DNA of 64,000 nucleotides. Source: Rhodohalobacter barkolensis (GTDB lineage Bacteria; Bacteroidota; Rhodothermia; Balneolales; Balneolaceae). The position numbers and the translations under genes are program-made. The stretch spans positions 186,001 to 250,000 of the forward strand of contig NZ_PISP01000001.1 of assembly GCF_002834295.1 (NCBI RefSeq), in the 5' to 3' direction. Positions 34,357 through 44,531 of the stretch are shown here, one piece after another (position 1 is the first letter of the stretch; each line of letters opens with the position of its first letter). The notes beneath the pieces are model-generated. The model searched no databases, was not told the DNA's origin, and saw only the letters and a program-made list of their open reading frames with translations.

Positions 34357-37300
34357 ATGAGTCAGGAGTCAAAGATTTCCTATAACATTAACTATTTGAA
34401 AGAGAGTGCCGCAAATCTTGCTCAGATTCATGCGGCATCAAAATCTTCGAAGCACATACGGCCTGTTAAACCTATTCTTGAAGACTCGAAAAAAGTATTA
34501 ATTGATGCCTATCGGATACTTTCAGGGCTTGCTAAGAAAAATCAGGATCTGTCGCCGGCTGCCGAGTGGCTAATCGACAATTTCTACATTGTGCAGGAAC
34601 AGGTAGTTCAGGTGGGTGTAGATTTTCCCCGCGAATTTCAGCGAAACCTTCCTCCCCTGTCAGGTGGCGAACATGAGGGATTGCCCCGTGTTTATGAGTT
34701 GGTCATGAACTTCCTAACTCATACGGATAACTTGGTAGATGAAGACGTACTGATCAACTATGTTCAGCACTATCAGCAGTTTGAAACATTGAAATTGGGT
34801 GAGATTTGGGCTATTCCGATTATGATTCGGTTGATTCTGATTCAGAAGCTATCAGAGAAAGCTTCCCGGATTTTACAAAGGAAGAAGATCTGGAGAGATG
34901 TCCACGAATTAACATCAAAAATTGATGAGAAGGATATTCGGGAACCGGGTATGCTGATCAATAAACTTTCTGAATGGCTCAAAAAATATGAGAGCGGCGG
35001 AGAGAAAGTTCTCGTTTTGATTGAGCTCTATAACCAGCTGCAACAGACAGGATTTCTTCAGGATGAGCAGAAAAGATGGTTCATCTACAGGTTTAAGCAG
35101 CACGATATTACGATTGATGAAGCCTTGCGATCGGAAGCTCAGCGACAATCGAGGCTGCAGGTCAGCATTCAAAATGCGGTGATTACACTTCGGGAGTCAA
35201 CTGAAACCGATTGGTCCGACTTTGTTGAAGAGTGCTCAATAGTGGATCAAATTCTTCGACTCGATCCATACGGCGTTTATTCTCAAATGGATTTTGAAAC
35301 GCGTGATCGCTATCGGCGAACTGTAGAACGAATAAGCCGTCACTCCAAACATTCAGAAACCGATGTGGCAGAAAAAGTACTGATACTTGCAGAAGATCAG
35401 GGGCGAATAAATGAAGAGAGCGATGATGATTCTGATCCACTTTTCAATCAATCCATAGTAAAAAAGCACATTGGATATTTTTTAGTAGGTAACGGTTACA
35501 GAGAATTGATTTCAGAGCTGGGATACCGAATGCCACTCCGGGAGCGCCTGCAAAAAAAGCTTGAGCAAAACCCATTTTTGTACATCCTCAGTATAATACT
35601 CCATACTGTACTCTTAATGGTTGTATTGTGGTATGTAACGGACGCCTTCAGTGAATCGATTTTTATTGCAACCAGTGTTTTGTTGATTTCTCTTTTTCCA
35701 GCATTAGATCTTTCAGTTGCGGCAATGAATCGATTTTTTGTTTTTTTACTGCCGCCCAGAAAGTTAAATAGAATGGATTTCGAAGATCGAATTCCTGATC
35801 AATCCAGAACCATGGTTGTGGTGCCTACTCTCTTCTCCTCGCCGGATGATGTTAGAGATCAGCTGAGTCGCCTTGAAATCCGGTCGCTTGCGAACCCTCA
35901 TCCGGGACTACAGTTCGCCCTTCTTTCCGATTTTAATGATTCACCCAATGAAACGGAGCCGGGTGACCGGGAAATCCTGGATACCGCAAAGAGAATTGTT
36001 GCGGAAATGAATGAAAAGTATTCTTCGGCTTACGGCGATAAGTTTTTTGTACTGCACAGAGATCGCTTGTGGAATGATTCAGAAGAGGCCTGGATGGGGT
36101 GGGAGCGTAAGCGGGGCAAACTGGAAGAGTTTAATATGCTCTTGAATGATCCTGAGACCGAAACATCCTTCTCACTGGTAACAGGGAACCTTATTGACTC
36201 CATCCGTAGCGAAGAAGTAAAGTATATCATTACCTTAGATTCGGATACAAAACTCCCGCCCGACAGTGCAATCAAATTGATTCGTACTATTTCGCATCCG
36301 CTTAATCAAGCTTACTTCAACCCGGATGAAAAGAGAATTACCTCAGGCTATGCAATCATTCAGCCCAGGATTTCAATTCCTCCCTCATCCGCCAGACAAA
36401 CCTGGTTTTCAAGGATTTTTTCCGGCAATGTAGGTTTGGATCCTTACTCAACGGCTGTTTCTGATATCTATCAGGATTTGGCCGGTGAAGCTGTATTTAC
36501 GGGAAAGGGAATCTACAACGTCAGGGCATTTCATGAAGTTTTAAGTGATCGATTTCCAGAGAACCGAATACTTTCACACGATTTGCTTGAAAGCACTTAT
36601 TTGAGGACCGGACTTGCCTCAGATATTGAGTTATATGATGATTATCCTCAGACTTATGCAAGTTTCAGCAAGAGGGCTCATCGCTGGACACGCGGAGATT
36701 GGCAAATTGCGTCCTGGCTTTTTAAGCAGGTACCCGGCCGGGAAGGGGTAGAGAGAAACCGCATGAATATTTTGTCGAAATGGAAGATTTTTGACAATCT
36801 TCGAAGATCGTTAAATCCATTTTTTCTTACCCTTTTCTTTATTGCAGGGTGGTTTTTTCTACCCGGATCGGCCTGGCTTTGGACACTCTTTGCATTAGGT
36901 ATTCTTGCTTTTCCCATTTATGTAAGCCTCTCCACAGATATCATTAATCGTCCCGCAAGAGTTCGCTGGATGCTCTACTGGGAAAAGGTCAGAGCTAATT
37001 TAAAGATTAACACGGTACAGGCTCTCTTTACGGTTGTCATACTGCCGCATCATGCTTTAGTACAATTGGATGCTGTTTTCAGGACACTGTATAGGCTTAA
37101 TTTTTCAAGGAAAAATTTACTGGAGTGGGTATCGGCATTTCAAACTGAATCCAGCAGCCCGAATTCCCTGGGTGCTTATCTGAAGATGATGATCCTACCC
37201 ATGATTTTGGGAGTCTCAATATTGATTGGGGCTATTATTGTAAATCCCGGTTATCTTTGGGCGATAGCTCCATTTTTTGTGATTTGGGCCGGCAGCCCTT

Positions 37301-40300
37301 TTTACGTTTGGTATATAAGCCAACCGATTAGGGTTTCGGCAGCCAAGTACGATTTATCGGACGAGTTGAAATTAAGAGAGTATGCCCGCAGAACCTGGTT
37401 CTATTTTGAGCGAATGGTTACTGAAGAACACTCCTGGCTGCCACCCGATAATTTTCAGGTGGATCCTCCACTGCCACCCACCGACAGAACATCACCCACT
37501 AATATCGGTTTGGCGTTGGTCGCTAATTTGGTAGCGTACAACAGAGGGTATGTTACATATAGTGAGTTTTTGGAGCGAACTGAAAATATGCTGCTGTCTC
37601 TTGAAAAGATGGAGCGATATAAGGGACATTTTTTCAATTGGTATCAAACCAAACTGGGTGAAGTACTGAATCCGAGGTACATATCAACGGTCGATTCCGG
37701 AAATCTGGCCGCCGGTTTGATTGTGATTAAAGAAGGGGTAAAAGCTGCAGAGAAAGAGCAGGCGCTAAACGAAAAGTTTTGGGAAGGTTTAAAAGACACG
37801 GTCCGAACGGTAGAGAATATTTTCAGCCAACTTGAGAAAGAGTGCCCTGAAGTTGATCCCTGTTTTTCGGAAGTAAAAGAGAATACCAAAGCAATTCTGG
37901 AAAAAATTGAGTCAAGTCATAAAACCGGACTTGAGCTATTGAAGGAGATTAAAGAGAATGCGGCACGGTTAAGTGCGGTTGACCTATTGCCGCTGGGAAG
38001 TCATTTTGATGATCAATACATGCAGGATTTACTCTTCTGGCTTGAAAGTCCACTCAAACAGTTGGAAAAATCGATTGCAGAATGGAAATGCCTGACGGTG
38101 GATCCAACGATGGACCTGACTGCACACTCGCCTGAAATGCTGAATGATTTAATGCAAAAAAGAGATGGAAATTCTCAATGTGTGCTATTATTGAATAGAT
38201 GGAGAGTTCAAACCGAGAATATAGTATCGATTAGTGAAAAACTGATTGATGATATGGATTTTACATTTCTCTACCTGAAAAAAAGAGGATTGTTCAGCAT
38301 AGGTTTTAATGTGGAGAAAGCACATCTCGACAAGAGTACATACGACCTTCTGGCCAGTGAGGCACGCATTGCATCCTATATAGCGATTGCTAAAGGGGAT
38401 ATTCCTGTGGAGCACTGGTTCAGGTTGAGCCGAAGATTGACGAGCCTCAGCAGTAATGAAATACTGCTCTCCTGGGGTGGTACCATGTTTGAATACCTGA
38501 TGCCGCTTTTGTTCATGAAGAGTATCGATGAAACTCTCATGGATCAAACCTATAAAAATGTAGTGAGATGGCAGCAGGAGTATGGAAAAAAACAAGGTAA
38601 ACCATGGGGTTTCTCAGAAAGTGCCTACTATAATTTAAATATCGATATGCACTATCAGTACCGGGCTTTTGGGGCCCCGGGATTAGGGCTGAAACGAGGA
38701 CTTGCCGAAGAGTATGTTGTTGCACCCTATGCCTCACTTTTATCACTTGCAGTAGATCCGGTTACGTCTATTAAAAATCTGAAGAGAATAGAGAAGAAAG
38801 GCGGTTCGGGACTATACGGATTTTTTGACGCAATTGATTTTACACCCTCCAGGATGAATAGCGGAGAGTCGCATAAAGTGGTGAAATCTTACATGGTTCA
38901 TCACCACGGGATGGGATTGATTGCATTGGAGAATCTTCTGAATGACAACTCAATTCAACACTATTTCCATTCTGATCTTAGAATTCAGGGAAGCGAACTC
39001 ATTCTGGAAGAGCGTGTTCCAAGGGGTGTGCCGATTAAAGAGCCTCATCCGATTGAAGTTGAGCTGGAACCGGGTGAACAAGAAGCAATCCAATATATTG
39101 TAGAGCATGCCGGTATGAACGATCTGGATATTAGCCCGCCTCGTCTTCGAATCCTATCAAACGGTAAGTATTCAACGATGGTAACTCATGCCGGAACCGG
39201 AAGTTCACAGTTTCATAACATTGCTATGAACGGATGGGAGCCTGACCCGACAACAGATCCGCTGGGTGTTTATGTATACATTAAAGATACTAACAGCGGT
39301 GAATTTTGGTCGGCGGGGCATCAACCTGTTAAACGAAAACCGGATCGGTATGACAGCTGGTTTCACAACGGGAAAATTGTAAACTCCAGAGTTGATGAAT
39401 GGATTGAGACCACAACGGAAGTTTGTGTTTCGCCGGACTATCCTTTAGAACTTCGAAAAATTACACTAACCAACTATTCCGACAAAGAGAGACATCTTGA
39501 GGTAACGAGCTATGCAGAAGTTGTTCTGAATGGAAGGAAAGATCATAATTCACATCCCGCATTTTCTAAACTATTTATTCAAACAGATTACCTGGCTGAG
39601 CATCACGCACTACTGGCAAAAAGACGACCCAGAAGTGATAAGGAGTCTCCGATGTGGATGGTTCACACATTTGCAGGAGATGACAGCGAGAACCTCACAA
39701 ATCCACTTCAGTACGAAACCGAACGTTCAAAATTTATTGGCCGAGGGAGAACACTGAGTCATCCAAAAGCTATGGATTCCAGTTCCAGACTGGAGTGTTC
39801 GCTGGGGAATGTTTCCGATCCGATCATGAGTCTTCGAAAAAATATAAGTATTGGTTCTGGGGAGAAAGTTGTTCTCTCATTTGGGACTGGATATGCCTCT
39901 TCAGAACAGGAAGCTATACAGATGGCTGATATGTATGATAATATACTTGCGGTGTTCAGGGCGTTTGATCTGGCCGAAGTTTACAGTTCTGTTGAGCTGA
40001 ATCATATTGGAATAAAGTCGAAGGACGCTCACTACTTCCAGGAACTGGCATCATACGTAATATATTCTAATCCGAGATATCGGGCAGAATCGGCTCTGTT
40101 GCGTGAGAATAGAAAAAAACAGCATGATCTTTGGGCATATGGAATTTCAGGTGATTTGCCACTTGTGATTTTCAAGATCAGTCAGACAGATCAAATTAAG
40201 AATCTGAAAAAGATACTGAAAGCTCACGCATACTGGAGATTGAAAGGGCTGGAAACAGAACTTCTCATTTTAAATGATCACGCACCGAGCTACGCAGATG

Positions 40301-43062
40301 CAGTGCAGGAAGCAATCATTCAGCTGATAGAGTCATCATCTGAGAGAGGATTGATGAATAAATATGGCGGAATTTTTCTTCATCGAACCGATAAAATGCC
40401 GCCTGAAGATCTAACCCTGGTTTACAGTGTGGCGCACGCACAGTTCGATCATAAACTGCCCACAAAAGAGGATTTAGTCCGTCATGCGACGGATACAAAG
40501 TCATGGCTTTTGAATGATACAGAACCGGAAATCCAGCCGGCTGAAGTGGAATATCGTGATGACAATGAATCTCAACGACCAGTGGAGGACTTACAATTTT
40601 ACAATGGATTTGGCGGCTTCAGCAGCGATGGAAAAGAGTATCGCATTCAACTGAACATTGACCCGGATACAAACCGACACATCTTTCCTCCGGCTCCATG
40701 GGTCAATATCCTTTCAAACCCGGATTTTGGTTCGTTGATATCCGAAAGGGGAGCGGGATACATGTGGAGTGAAAACAGCCGGGAGAATAAAATCACAACC
40801 TGGTCGAACGATCCGGTTATGGATCCACACTCTGAGGCTTTCTACATACGTCATAATGATAGAAGAATATATTGGTCTCCATCTCCGGGACCAGTTCCCG
40901 GAAATGGGAATTACGAGGTGGTACACGGTTTTGGCTATACCACATTTCTCCACACGAGTGAGGATTTAAACCAAGAACTAACTCATTTCGTACCACTGGA
41001 AAATTCAGTAAAAGTTAGCCGTCTGGTTGTTGAAAATTTGGATAACAAACCAATCTCCCTTTCAATATTCAGATATTTAGACAGGGTATTGGGAGTGAAC
41101 CGAAACAGCTCGTCAAGGTTTGTTACTTCGAACTATTTACAGGAAATGAACACCTTAATTTCCAAAAATTATTACAATAACGAATTTTCCGGCAGGGTTG
41201 CATACTCAGGAGTATTTATGCCGGAAAGTGAGAGTGAAATTTTCTATACGACCGACAGAGAGAGTTTTATCGGCCGGAATCGTTCCCTTGAAAATCCAAA
41301 TGCACTGTTCAGTTATCAGAATCTCGATAACTCCGAAAGCATGGGATCAGATCCTTGCGCTGCTCTTCAAATGAATCTGGATTTGGACAAAGGTGAGCGT
41401 AGAACGATCTACTTCCTGGACGGTGAAGCTAAAACTGAAGAAGAGGTTAAGAATACCCTATCAAAATATCGGGATCCTGAAAATGCAGAATCAGAGTTAC
41501 AAGCTGTCAAAAAATTCTGGGCCGATAAAGTGGATAAGGTACAGGTTACCACACCGGATCAATCAATAGATCTGATGGTGAATGGCTGGCTGACCTATCA
41601 AAATTTATCCAGCAGAATGTGGGGCCGAACGGCATATTACCAGGCAGGCGGTGCTTTTGGTTTCCGGGATCAGCTGCAGGATTCCATGGCTTTGTTGTAT
41701 GTTGATCCGGCTCTGACCAGAAAACAGATTTTACTGCATGCATCCAAGCAGTTCGAAGAGGGAGATGTTTTGCACTGGTGGCATCCGCCGACCGGAAGAG
41801 GGATTCGATCAAAAATTACGGATGATCGGCTCTGGCTCCCTTATGTAACAGAAAACTATGTCCGAGTAACCGGCGACAGAGATATTCTGTCAGAAGAGAT
41901 CAACTACATCACTTCCCGGGCGCTGGAGGATCACGAACATGAAGTATATCTCACTCCTCAGGTGTCTGGAAAAACCGGTTCACTCTACGACCACTGCTGC
42001 AGGGCGATTGATATTTCTTTGCAGTTCGGGCAACACGGACTTCCTTTAATGGGAGCCGGAGACTGGAATGACGGGATGAATCGTGTTGGTGAGGAGGGAA
42101 GAGGTGAAAGCGTTTGGCTGGGCTTCTTTATCTACAGCACACTGCGCCGCTTTATTCCGATATGCAAAAAAATGGGTGATAGCGACCGGGCTGAAAGGTA
42201 TAAGCAAACAGCATCCGAACTCAAAAAGCGATTGAATGATGAAGGCTGGGATGGAGAGTGGTACTTGCGTGCTTTTTATGATGATGGAACTCCACTCGGA
42301 TCGGTAGAAAATGAAGAGTGTAAAATTGATGCTATATCACAAGCATGGGCCGTTATTTCCGGTGTGGCAACGGGAGAACGGGCTCAACAGTCACTGCTTT
42401 CGGCAGAAACACATCTCATTTCTGAATCGGATGGAATAATCCGACTGCTTAAACCTCCGTTTGACAAAACAGATAAAAATCCGGGTTATATCAAGGGTTA
42501 TATTCCGGGTGTTCGGGAGAATGGAGGTCAATATACTCACGGTGCACTTTGGCTTATAAAAGCAATGGCAGAACTCGGAATGGGTGAAAAGGCTGTCAGC
42601 TATTTAAATATGGTAAACCCCATCAATCATTCATCATCCAAAGAGAGAAGTCTTCAGTATAAAGTTGAACCTTATGTGGTTGCTGCCGATGTATATGGTG
42701 AGCCGCCACTGACGGGAATGGGCGGTTGGACATGGTACACCGGGTCCGGCGGATGGATGTACCGTGTGATGTTAGAATCTGTTCTGGGTTTCAGTGTGGA
42801 GGGGAAATACATACTTCTCAGTCCGGCTATTTCGAAATCATGGAAATCGTACACCATTCGTTATAAGCCGGATGATATCGGAACAGAATACATTATAGAT
42901 ATTCATAATCAAGATCGTGTAGAGTCGGGCAGATTGACAGGGTTAATGGATGAAAAAGAGATATCCGTTAATGGAAAAGTGACCAGGATTAAAGTGGTAA
43001 AAGACGGAAAAACACACCGGGTAGAGTTGCAAATCAGTAAAGGAAAAGAAGCTAAAGTATAA
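34357..43062 (+). CDS. Cyclic beta-1,2-glucan synthase (NdvB/Cgs type, GT84 plus GH94)
   Basis: Very large inner-membrane enzyme of 2901 residues, close to the about 2870 of Brucella Cgs. It initiates, elongates and cyclises beta-1,2-glucan with UDP-glucose. The glycosyltransferase domain has LDSDTKLP (near residue 628) and RAHRWTRGDWQ (near 773). Membrane helices lie at about 406-460, 820-860 and 945-990. A glycoamylase-like domain contains HHHGMGLIALENLL (near 1513). The C-terminal GH94 phosphorylase domain, thought to set ring size, contains WWHPPTGRGIRSK (near 2473) and GAGDWNDGMN with the catalytic Asp (near 2568). A GGGAG site precedes the ATG. Such glucans serve in osmotic adaptation. 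Confidence 0.95.
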   Translation: MSQESKISYNINYLKESAANLAQIHAASKSSKHIRPVKPILEDSKKVLIDAYRILSGLAKKNQDLSPAAEWLIDNFYIVQEQVVQVGVDFPREFQRNLPPLSGGEHEGLPRVYELVMNFLTHTDNLVDEDVLINYVQHYQQFETLKLGEIWAIPIMIRLILIQKLSEKASRILQRKKIWRDVHELTSKIDEKDIREPGMLINKLSEWLKKYESGGEKVLVLIELYNQLQQTGFLQDEQKRWFIYRFKQHDITIDEALRSEAQRQSRLQVSIQNAVITLRESTETDWSDFVEECSIVDQILRLDPYGVYSQMDFETRDRYRRTVERISRHSKHSETDVAEKVLILAEDQGRINEESDDDSDPLFNQSIVKKHIGYFLVGNGYRELISELGYRMPLRERLQKKLEQNPFLYILSIILHTVLLMVVLWYVTDAFSESIFIATSVLLISLFPALDLSVAAMNRFFVFLLPPRKLNRMDFEDRIPDQSRTMVVVPTLFSSPDDVRDQLSRLEIRSLANPHPGLQFALLSDFNDSPNETEPGDREILDTAKRIVAEMNEKYSSAYGDKFFVLHRDRLWNDSEEAWMGWERKRGKLEEFNMLLNDPETETSFSLVTGNLIDSIRSEEVKYIITLDSDTKLPPDSAIKLIRTISHPLNQAYFNPDEKRITSGYAIIQPRISIPPSSARQTWFSRIFSGNVGLDPYSTAVSDIYQDLAGEAVFTGKGIYNVRAFHEVLSDRFPENRILSHDLLESTYLRTGLASDIELYDDYPQTYASFSKRAHRWTRGDWQIASWLFKQVPGREGVERNRMNILSKWKIFDNLRRSLNPFFLTLFFIAGWFFLPGSAWLWTLFALGILAFPIYVSLSTDIINRPARVRWMLYWEKVRANLKINTVQALFTVVILPHHALVQLDAVFRTLYRLNFSRKNLLEWVSAFQTESSSPNSLGAYLKMMILPMILGVSILIGAIIVNPGYLWAIAPFFVIWAGSPFYVWYISQPIRVSAAKYDLSDELKLREYARRTWFYFERMVTEEHSWLPPDNFQVDPPLPPTDRTSPTNIGLALVANLVAYNRGYVTYSEFLERTENMLLSLEKMERYKGHFFNWYQTKLGEVLNPRYISTVDSGNLAAGLIVIKEGVKAAEKEQALNEKFWEGLKDTVRTVENIFSQLEKECPEVDPCFSEVKENTKAILEKIESSHKTGLELLKEIKENAARLSAVDLLPLGSHFDDQYMQDLLFWLESPLKQLEKSIAEWKCLTVDPTMDLTAHSPEMLNDLMQKRDGNSQCVLLLNRWRVQTENIVSISEKLIDDMDFTFLYLKKRGLFSIGFNVEKAHLDKSTYDLLASEARIASYIAIAKGDIPVEHWFRLSRRLTSLSSNEILLSWGGTMFEYLMPLLFMKSIDETLMDQTYKNVVRWQQEYGKKQGKPWGFSESAYYNLNIDMHYQYRAFGAPGLGLKRGLAEEYVVAPYASLLSLAVDPVTSIKNLKRIEKKGGSGLYGFFDAIDFTPSRMNSGESHKVVKSYMVHHHGMGLIALENLLNDNSIQHYFHSDLRIQGSELILEERVPRGVPIKEPHPIEVELEPGEQEAIQYIVEHAGMNDLDISPPRLRILSNGKYSTMVTHAGTGSSQFHNIAMNGWEPDPTTDPLGVYVYIKDTNSGEFWSAGHQPVKRKPDRYDSWFHNGKIVNSRVDEWIETTTEVCVSPDYPLELRKITLTNYSDKERHLEVTSYAEVVLNGRKDHNSHPAFSKLFIQTDYLAEHHALLAKRRPRSDKESPMWMVHTFAGDDSENLTNPLQYETERSKFIGRGRTLSHPKAMDSSSRLECSLGNVSDPIMSLRKNISIGSGEKVVLSFGTGYASSEQEAIQMADMYDNILAVFRAFDLAEVYSSVELNHIGIKSKDAHYFQELASYVIYSNPRYRAESALLRENRKKQHDLWAYGISGDLPLVIFKISQTDQIKNLKKILKAHAYWRLKGLETELLILNDHAPSYADAVQEAIIQLIESSSERGLMNKYGGIFLHRTDKMPPEDLTLVYSVAHAQFDHKLPTKEDLVRHATDTKSWLLNDTEPEIQPAEVEYRDDNESQRPVEDLQFYNGFGGFSSDGKEYRIQLNIDPDTNRHIFPPAPWVNILSNPDFGSLISERGAGYMWSENSRENKITTWSNDPVMDPHSEAFYIRHNDRRIYWSPSPGPVPGNGNYEVVHGFGYTTFLHTSEDLNQELTHFVPLENSVKVSRLVVENLDNKPISLSIFRYLDRVLGVNRNSSSRFVTSNYLQEMNTLISKNYYNNEFSGRVAYSGVFMPESESEIFYTTDRESFIGRNRSLENPNALFSYQNLDNSESMGSDPCAALQMNLDLDKGERRTIYFLDGEAKTEEEVKNTLSKYRDPENAESELQAVKKFWADKVDKVQVTTPDQSIDLMVNGWLTYQNLSSRMWGRTAYYQAGGAFGFRDQLQDSMALLYVDPALTRKQILLHASKQFEEGDVLHWWHPPTGRGIRSKITDDRLWLPYVTENYVRVTGDRDILSEEINYITSRALEDHEHEVYLTPQVSGKTGSLYDHCCRAIDISLQFGQHGLPLMGAGDWNDGMNRVGEEGRGESVWLGFFIYSTLRRFIPICKKMGDSDRAERYKQTASELKKRLNDEGWDGEWYLRAFYDDGTPLGSVENEECKIDAISQAWAVISGVATGERAQQSLLSAETHLISESDGIIRLLKPPFDKTDKNPGYIKGYIPGVRENGGQYTHGALWLIKAMAELGMGEKAVSYLNMVNPINHSSSKERSLQYKVEPYVVAADVYGEPPLTGMGGWTWYTGSGGWMYRVMLESVLGFSVEGKYILLSPAISKSWKSYTIRYKPDDIGTEYIIDIHNQDRVESGRLTGLMDEKEISVNGKVTRIKVVKDGKTHRVELQISKGKEAKV

Positions 43063-43329
43063 TTTTAAAAAGTCTGGTTGATTACAAACATACCTGTGAA
43101 AACACTACAACTGAATTTTAAGCCTGATGAATAGATAAGCTCCAATCTTTGATAGATTGTAAAACGTATTTTAATTGAAATGAAGTTTTGAAATACTGAT
43201 TCGAAAGCTCGCTCTTAGCTCACCGATGAATCAAAATGAATGAACTGACTTAAGTCGGAGATTATTCATTATTGCTCAAGTTTAGGCATCAGATTTCAGA
43301 GACTTTATAAATCTTTAAATGGAAAAAAT
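43063..43329. promoter_or_regulatory. Intergenic region with a palindromic element upstream of the CheB-like gene
   Basis: A perfect palindrome GACTTAAGTC (43247-43256) lies inside an outer inverted repeat AATGAAT (43235-43241) / ATTCATT (43264-43270), about 60 nt before the CheB-like start codon. It may be an operator or a cruciform. No gene is seen here. Confidence 0.45.
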
Positions 43330-44490
43330 ATGTCTGGAGAGAAAAAAAGATCATTAAAAGTATTGGTTGTAGACTCACATGTTTTGATTCGTCAAATTTT
43401 GGTATCTCTTTTCAGGGAGATGGATGAAATTCAATCCACAATTTCTCTTCATTATAAAAATTCAAACTACATTGAATCTGAAATTAAGCGCATCCAACCG
43501 GATATCCTCTTTTTAGGTTTGGATGCCAACCGAAGTGATGAAATTGAGCTGGTGAAGTCGATTCGAAATCACCGGCCGGACATGCCCATCATTATCATGT
43601 CGCCATTGAGTGAGAAAGGAGCTTCTACAGCATTACAGGCTTTAAAGTTAGGCGCGGTAGAATTTATTACCAAGCCAGACAGGCATATGGGTATCATGCT
43701 TTCCATGCGCCATTTTCGTAAAAGAATAGTTCCTGTGACCAAGATTTTAGGCAAACTGAACCGAGAACTTCTGGCTTCCACCAAAACGTCTGAAGATTCT
43801 ATACCGGAAGTGAGTAAAGTATCGGATCAAAAATCGCAGCAATTTCTGTCAAATATTGAGTTAGTTGTGATTGCGGGATGTACGGGAGGAGTAAAAGCAC
43901 TGTATCAGCTTATTTCTGAACTACCTGCTGAGTTGCCGGTTCCAATTGTAATCGTGCAACATCTCCCTAAAATATATACGAGGGCATTTGCATCAGAGCT
44001 GGATAAAATTACAGAAATGAATGTAAGAGAGGCGCAAAATGAAAACCCTCTTATTCCCGGTCAAATTTATCTGGCTCCCGGAGGCTATCACACGGTCGTC
44101 AAAAATATTGGAAACAGGAAAATTCTTGGCATTCACCGAGGACCAAGAGAGAACAAAAATCGCCCCTCTATTGATGTTTTACTTCGCTCAGCATCTCAAG
44201 CTTACAACAGTAAACTGCTCACGATCTTCCTTTCCGGAGGAGGAGTGGATGGATTAGCCGGCGCTAAAAATGTGGTTGAGGCAGGGGGTCAAATTATATT
44301 ACAAAACCGTGAAAGTGCGCTTTTGTGGAATTTGAATCAGAAAATATTTGATCGGATATCTTCTCTCGATCAACATCCGACTGAAAAAATCAGTCAGGAG
44401 ATCATCAAACATCTCTATGGGAAAAGAGCATCGAGAAGCCATCGCTATTCAGCTGAAGGTTCAGGTCAATGGGGGTTTAAATCTGTTTAA
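43330..44490 (+). CDS. Orphan CheB-like methylesterase with altered catalytic residue
   Basis: 386 residues: a receiver-like domain (1-130), a linker, and a CheB methylesterase-like domain (175-370). In the effector domain, the motif GASTGG of CheB reads AGCTGG, placing Cys184 where the catalytic Ser belongs. His211 in VQHLP and Asp307 in GGGVDG are kept. In the receiver, the phospho-acceptor position holds Gly63 (LFLGLD) and the acidic pair is reduced to VVDSH, so normal phosphorylation is unlikely. No chemotaxis genes are nearby; a universal stress protein follows. Either the enzyme uses a Cys nucleophile on a different substrate, or it is non-catalytic. Confidence 0.85.
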   Translation: MSGEKKRSLKVLVVDSHVLIRQILVSLFREMDEIQSTISLHYKNSNYIESEIKRIQPDILFLGLDANRSDEIELVKSIRNHRPDMPIIIMSPLSEKGASTALQALKLGAVEFITKPDRHMGIMLSMRHFRKRIVPVTKILGKLNRELLASTKTSEDSIPEVSKVSDQKSQQFLSNIELVVIAGCTGGVKALYQLISELPAELPVPIVIVQHLPKIYTRAFASELDKITEMNVREAQNENPLIPGQIYLAPGGYHTVVKNIGNRKILGIHRGPRENKNRPSIDVLLRSASQAYNSKLLTIFLSGGGVDGLAGAKNVVEAGGQIILQNRESALLWNLNQKIFDRISSLDQHPTEKISQEIIKHLYGKRASRSHRYSAEGSGQWGFKSV

Positions 44491-44531
44491 CAAATTAGAT
44501 AATAAATGAAAACTTATTGGGAGAGACTAAA

